From: Oscillospiraceae bacterium
GTDB taxonomy: Bacteria > Bacillota_A > Clostridia > Oscillospirales > JAAYXM01
Direction of reading: 5' to 3'
Assembly: GCA_017408185.1 (NCBI GenBank)
Contig: JAFQVE010000648.1
Coordinates: forward strand, 1-6,559
DNA: 6,559 bases
Each line of letters begins with the position of its first letter. Position 1 is the stretch's first letter. The notes below the pieces were generated by a model. That model was not told the DNA's origin. It ran no database searches and saw only the letters and a list, made by a program, of their open reading frames with translations. This document shows positions 4,801 through 6,559 of the stretch, in pieces. A program made the position numbers and the translations under genes.

Positions 4801-6559
4801 CTACCTATCTGCAAAATCCACGGAGTACGGCCAAGTAAATCCGAAGACGAGCGGAGATATGATTCGAGAAAACATAGAGAACGGAATCGTCCGCGAGACA
4901 TTCAAAGCGACAAAAAACGGTAAGCTTTGGGGCAACTTCGGTATGCAGCAGTTAACAATTGCTGTTGCCGCTGCAGCTCTTGACACCTATCCTGAGACGG
5001 GGAATATGCTTGATTGGCTCGGACGTGAGGAAAGATCGGGAACAGGAACATACGGGACGTATATTTGTCCGATTTACGGAACAAATCAGTCTACTGCGAC
5101 GAATAATTTCGGCGGGGACATGCTGATTAAGTATATAGCTGATGTTGACCGCGATGGTTTCGGTAATGAGGTTGGCGTGGGTTATAACATCCTTTGGGTA
5201 ACAAACGGTCTTTCAATTGCCGAGGTGCTTTACCGCTACGGAGCGGAAAGCGATCTCAACCTCTTTGGAAATCCGAAGTATGTTAAGATGTATAATACTT
5301 TTATAAAAGAGACGGCAGGCGACGGATATACGCTTCAGTTTGGTGATTCCGGTGCAACGGCAAGTGCAGGACTCTATAGCACTGCAAACCAAACACTTCG
5401 CGCATATTATATGCTTGGAGATCCGTTCCTTGCTCAGAGCTATTACTACACTGTCGGCGGCGACCTTGATGATGTATATATTGATATATTCACAGATAAC
5501 GACGGCTTAAGAGAAAGCATAGAAGATGATGTTGAGGAATACGGCGAGCTTAAGTTCGGGAGTGAGAACCTCACAGGCTTCGGCCTTGCTATGGTGCGTG
5601 GCGGTGAACTCATAAAGGGTGCAGGCGCAGGCTCGGAACATCGCTACGATACATGGATGTACTACGGTATAACAGGCGGTTCGCATGGACATCACGATAT
5701 GCTCCACCTTGGTATCGACGCATATGGCTTCAACTTTATGCCCGACCTTGGATATCCGGAAGCGACGGCGTATGACCCGAACCGTTACCAATGGGTTATG
5801 CCATCAATCTCGCACAACACAGTCACCGTAAACAATGTTACACAGAACGCAACAAGCGGAGGAAACCCGCTTCACTTCGACGATGCGGGTCGGGTTAAGG
5901 TGATCGACACAGAGGCGGAAGGCGTATACACGGATGTGAATATCTACCGTAGAACGGCAGTCACAATCGAAGAGTCGGCAGAGGTGGCATACACTGTAGA
6001 CTTCTTCCGCGTAAAGGGCGGCGACAAACATACCTATAGCTTCCATACTCAGTCATATATGGGCTATACGACAGAAGATTTCACGTTTGCAAAGCAAGTG
6101 GACGAAAACGGCGAATACGTCGGAAGCTACGCAGGTGCCGATGTGCCTTACGGCAAGGATCCAAACACTCCGCCTCAGGAAAACAGCGACTGCGTAACGA
6201 AGTACCCGCGCGGATATACTTGGCTTACGAACGTAAACCGCGCAGAAAATCTCACGAGCGGAACATTCTCAGTAAACTTTGAGCAGACCGACTTTAATAA
6301 GCAGGTGGCTGATTCAAAGGGATTGAATCTTAAGTTCACGGCACTTAATGACTGGACCCCGTCAGAGCTTGCAATAACAACAGGCTATGCTCCGAGAACA
6401 TCAAGCAATAAGAATATTCCGGGACTTGACTATATGCTTATTCATCGTGAGGGAAAGAATCTTGACACACTCTTTACTTCTGTTCTTCAACCATATAAGG
6501 GAGAAGAGTATATAGAGAGTATGAGCTATGTTGCAGCGAGTGTTAAATCAGGAACTCCG
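1844..6559 (+). CDS. Giant secreted heparinase II/III-superfamily polysaccharide lyase-like protein with Ig-like domains (3' end outside window)
   Basis: The frame is open without interruption for 1572 residues and runs off the window. Residues 1-28 are a signal peptide (KKRRR, a hydrophobic core, then AGA before the likely cut). Residues 32-252 and 253-419 are two related beta-sandwich modules, probably carbohydrate-binding. Residues 420-503, 504-593 and 594-685 are three Big_2-type Ig-like domains (for example SSDGTIRGVSEGTVTITAET). From about 690 to 1230 lies an alpha/alpha toroid with AYLYTGDAKYGRAG at 907-920 and an inserted Cys4 motif (C762, C767, C793, C796). The beta-sandwich begins near 1243 and carries the heparinase II/III marks GSHGHHD (1279-1285), D1301-L-G-Y, SHNTV (1323-1327), DFFRVKGGDKH (1386-1396) and SVLQPYKG. 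Y1114 in the E-x4-YN motif is the likely catalytic tyrosine. Relatives (PL12, 15, 17, 21) cleave uronate-containing glycans by beta-elimination; the substrate here is unknown. At 1572+ residues it is about twice the usual family size. Confidence 0.9.
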   Translation, partial: MKKRRRVLSMLLAAIMLVSLLPGGFAGAADSVSLKYVFSAPAVGLADDSQMTIASGTAADASGKGLSDIDPEISAPWDLLAIRSLHGSRYRTGGIWFRTQTGNVVKGGVQQVGANGLSFMITVPADGLYKPTIKYDHASTGGIVGVYLFDEATATNRNFDMTTQMGIKSVVAGLDPIGTFDTYDALSKLDSFDKAGMLECGAVELKAGNYYLVFAINGINSAIDPATTATICMELCGFSLTETQAEVKVEKVTYDFRKGTYDAGVDVISDYSLTGNWKFNSLEEGLAAKFAGNYKFARYLDYGIQLQSGAGEWIALTLDVPAGGFYIADFKYAMGPSGSIGDIYIAPTSFSSDMWLSDTYYIEAVNFYYDGDFTKNVEAELPMFKLDKGGEYVLVLKSRESALYPTSLTLTSAEITGVDVLFEEDYLRVGATEQVIMKIATSKERSVDVVGGKPSFKSSDERIATVSSDGTIRGVSEGTVTITAETTIYGEKLSGSRTIEVKNISYDHADVNLVEGESFFVGGQKALTASGYFSDGSKIKDKDITVRYESSNEDVVKVEDGTLYAVSEGDAKITTYVIFAGEEKAAERNIKVEAVKLAYITAKTEDNVVSSFDTDGSKIVVTGTNNDGSTADLSDAVYVYESLTPGTVSVDKNGYAHYVSRGEGKVKVSATIGGLPFECECNVIPSSHKTKPTVYTSEMRTAALDNIAKYDWAKKLKKTAVTEADAYLQNLDFIYNHIPGEGIPRANQMALTVSPTEIKFTCPYPSCQVDVREKYHFYGWNVNPVENPWKVQCPECKRLFPSNDFESFYKLGLQPDGTFDREVAMQKNAEIVAAGGKGYLVNELYSDMPEDWLVDDGFGWSMSEGYGTKIRTDKLCPIAYYMHWLWGMNGTNQRSFITKAINTFRDAYLYTGDAKYGRAGAILIDRVADVYPTYEFESTSINYPNAQGGRNAGKIIGCIWEPELAEMFIRAYDAFYPMFDDAQVINYLSAKSTEYGQVNPKTSGDMIRENIENGIVRETFKATKNGKLWGNFGMQQLTIAVAAAALDTYPETGNMLDWLGREERSGTGTYGTYICPIYGTNQSTATNNFGGDMLIKYIADVDRDGFGNEVGVGYNILWVTNGLSIAEVLYRYGAESDLNLFGNPKYVKMYNTFIKETAGDGYTLQFGDSGATASAGLYSTANQTLRAYYMLGDPFLAQSYYYTVGGDLDDVYIDIFTDNDGLRESIEDDVEEYGELKFGSENLTGFGLAMVRGGELIKGAGAGSEHRYDTWMYYGITGGSHGHHDMLHLGIDAYGFNFMPDLGYPEATAYDPNRYQWVMPSISHNTVTVNNVTQNATSGGNPLHFDDAGRVKVIDTEAEGVYTDVNIYRRTAVTIEESAEVAYTVDFFRVKGGDKHTYSFHTQSYMGYTTEDFTFAKQVDENGEYVGSYAGADVPYGKDPNTPPQENSDCVTKYPRGYTWLTNVNRAENLTSGTFSVNFEQTDFNKQVADSKGLNLKFTALNDWTPSELAITTGYAPRTSSNKNIPGLDYMLIHREGKNLDTLFTSVLQPYKGEEYIESMSYVAASVKSGTP

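Noticed and set aside
5507..6046. Antisense open frames opposite the heparinase II/III domain (5507-5791 and 5804-6046)
   Set aside because: The + strand carries the conserved lyase motifs here. The antisense frames have no start signals or recognisable motifs.
1..6559. CRISPR arrays, tRNA or rRNA genes, transposase or phage genes
   Set aside because: No regularly spaced direct repeats, tRNA-like cloverleaf, ribosomal RNA sequence or mobile-element coding motif was found.

Overview
The window reads as part of a genome from a Gram-positive, Clostridia-like bacterium with a surface polysaccharide-degrading lifestyle. Supporting signs are S-layer homology (SLH) repeats, strong GGAGG-type ribosome binding sites, a TTG start, A+T-rich intergenic hairpins, and a giant secreted modular enzyme. 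SLH-anchored carbohydrate-active enzymes of this kind are known from gut Clostridia (Monoglobus-like organisms, for example), but the exact taxon cannot be read from this window.

Layout. (1) Positions 2-379 (+) hold the C-terminal end of an SLH-domain protein. A short palindromic GC-rich element is embedded in frame between its last two SLH repeats. (2) Positions 380-670 lie between two convergent genes and hold two strong hairpins (400-441 and 468-509), then a 71-bp unit bounded by 12-bp perfect inverted repeats (508-578). I see nothing convincing in 579-670. (3) Positions 671-1633 (-) encode a 320-residue AraC-family regulator that starts at TTG. (4) Positions 1634-1843 form a divergent promoter region with one promoter per direction and several short dyads and repeated TATGCGT words. 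(5) From 1844 to the right edge (+) runs one uninterrupted reading frame of 1572 visible residues. It encodes a secreted heparinase II/III-superfamily protein: signal peptide, two related beta-sandwich modules, three bacterial Ig-like (Big_2-type) domains, an alpha/alpha toroid interrupted by a Cys4 zinc-ribbon-like insert, and the heparinase II/III beta-sandwich domain. Its C-terminus lies outside the window.

How the genes may work together (inference). The AraC protein has an N-terminal cupin-like sensor and is divergent from the lyase-like gene, so it is the obvious candidate regulator of that gene. The enzyme would be exported and would act on an acidic or otherwise uronate-containing polysaccharide outside the cell. 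The SLH protein on the left shows that this organism tethers proteins to its wall through SLH repeats, and the truncated giant protein may end the same way. No CRISPR array, tRNA, rRNA, transposase gene or phage gene was seen. The most unusual items are the in-frame palindromic insert in the SLH region, the short inverted-repeat-bounded unit at 508-578, and the altered Asn-His catalytic motif in the giant lyase.
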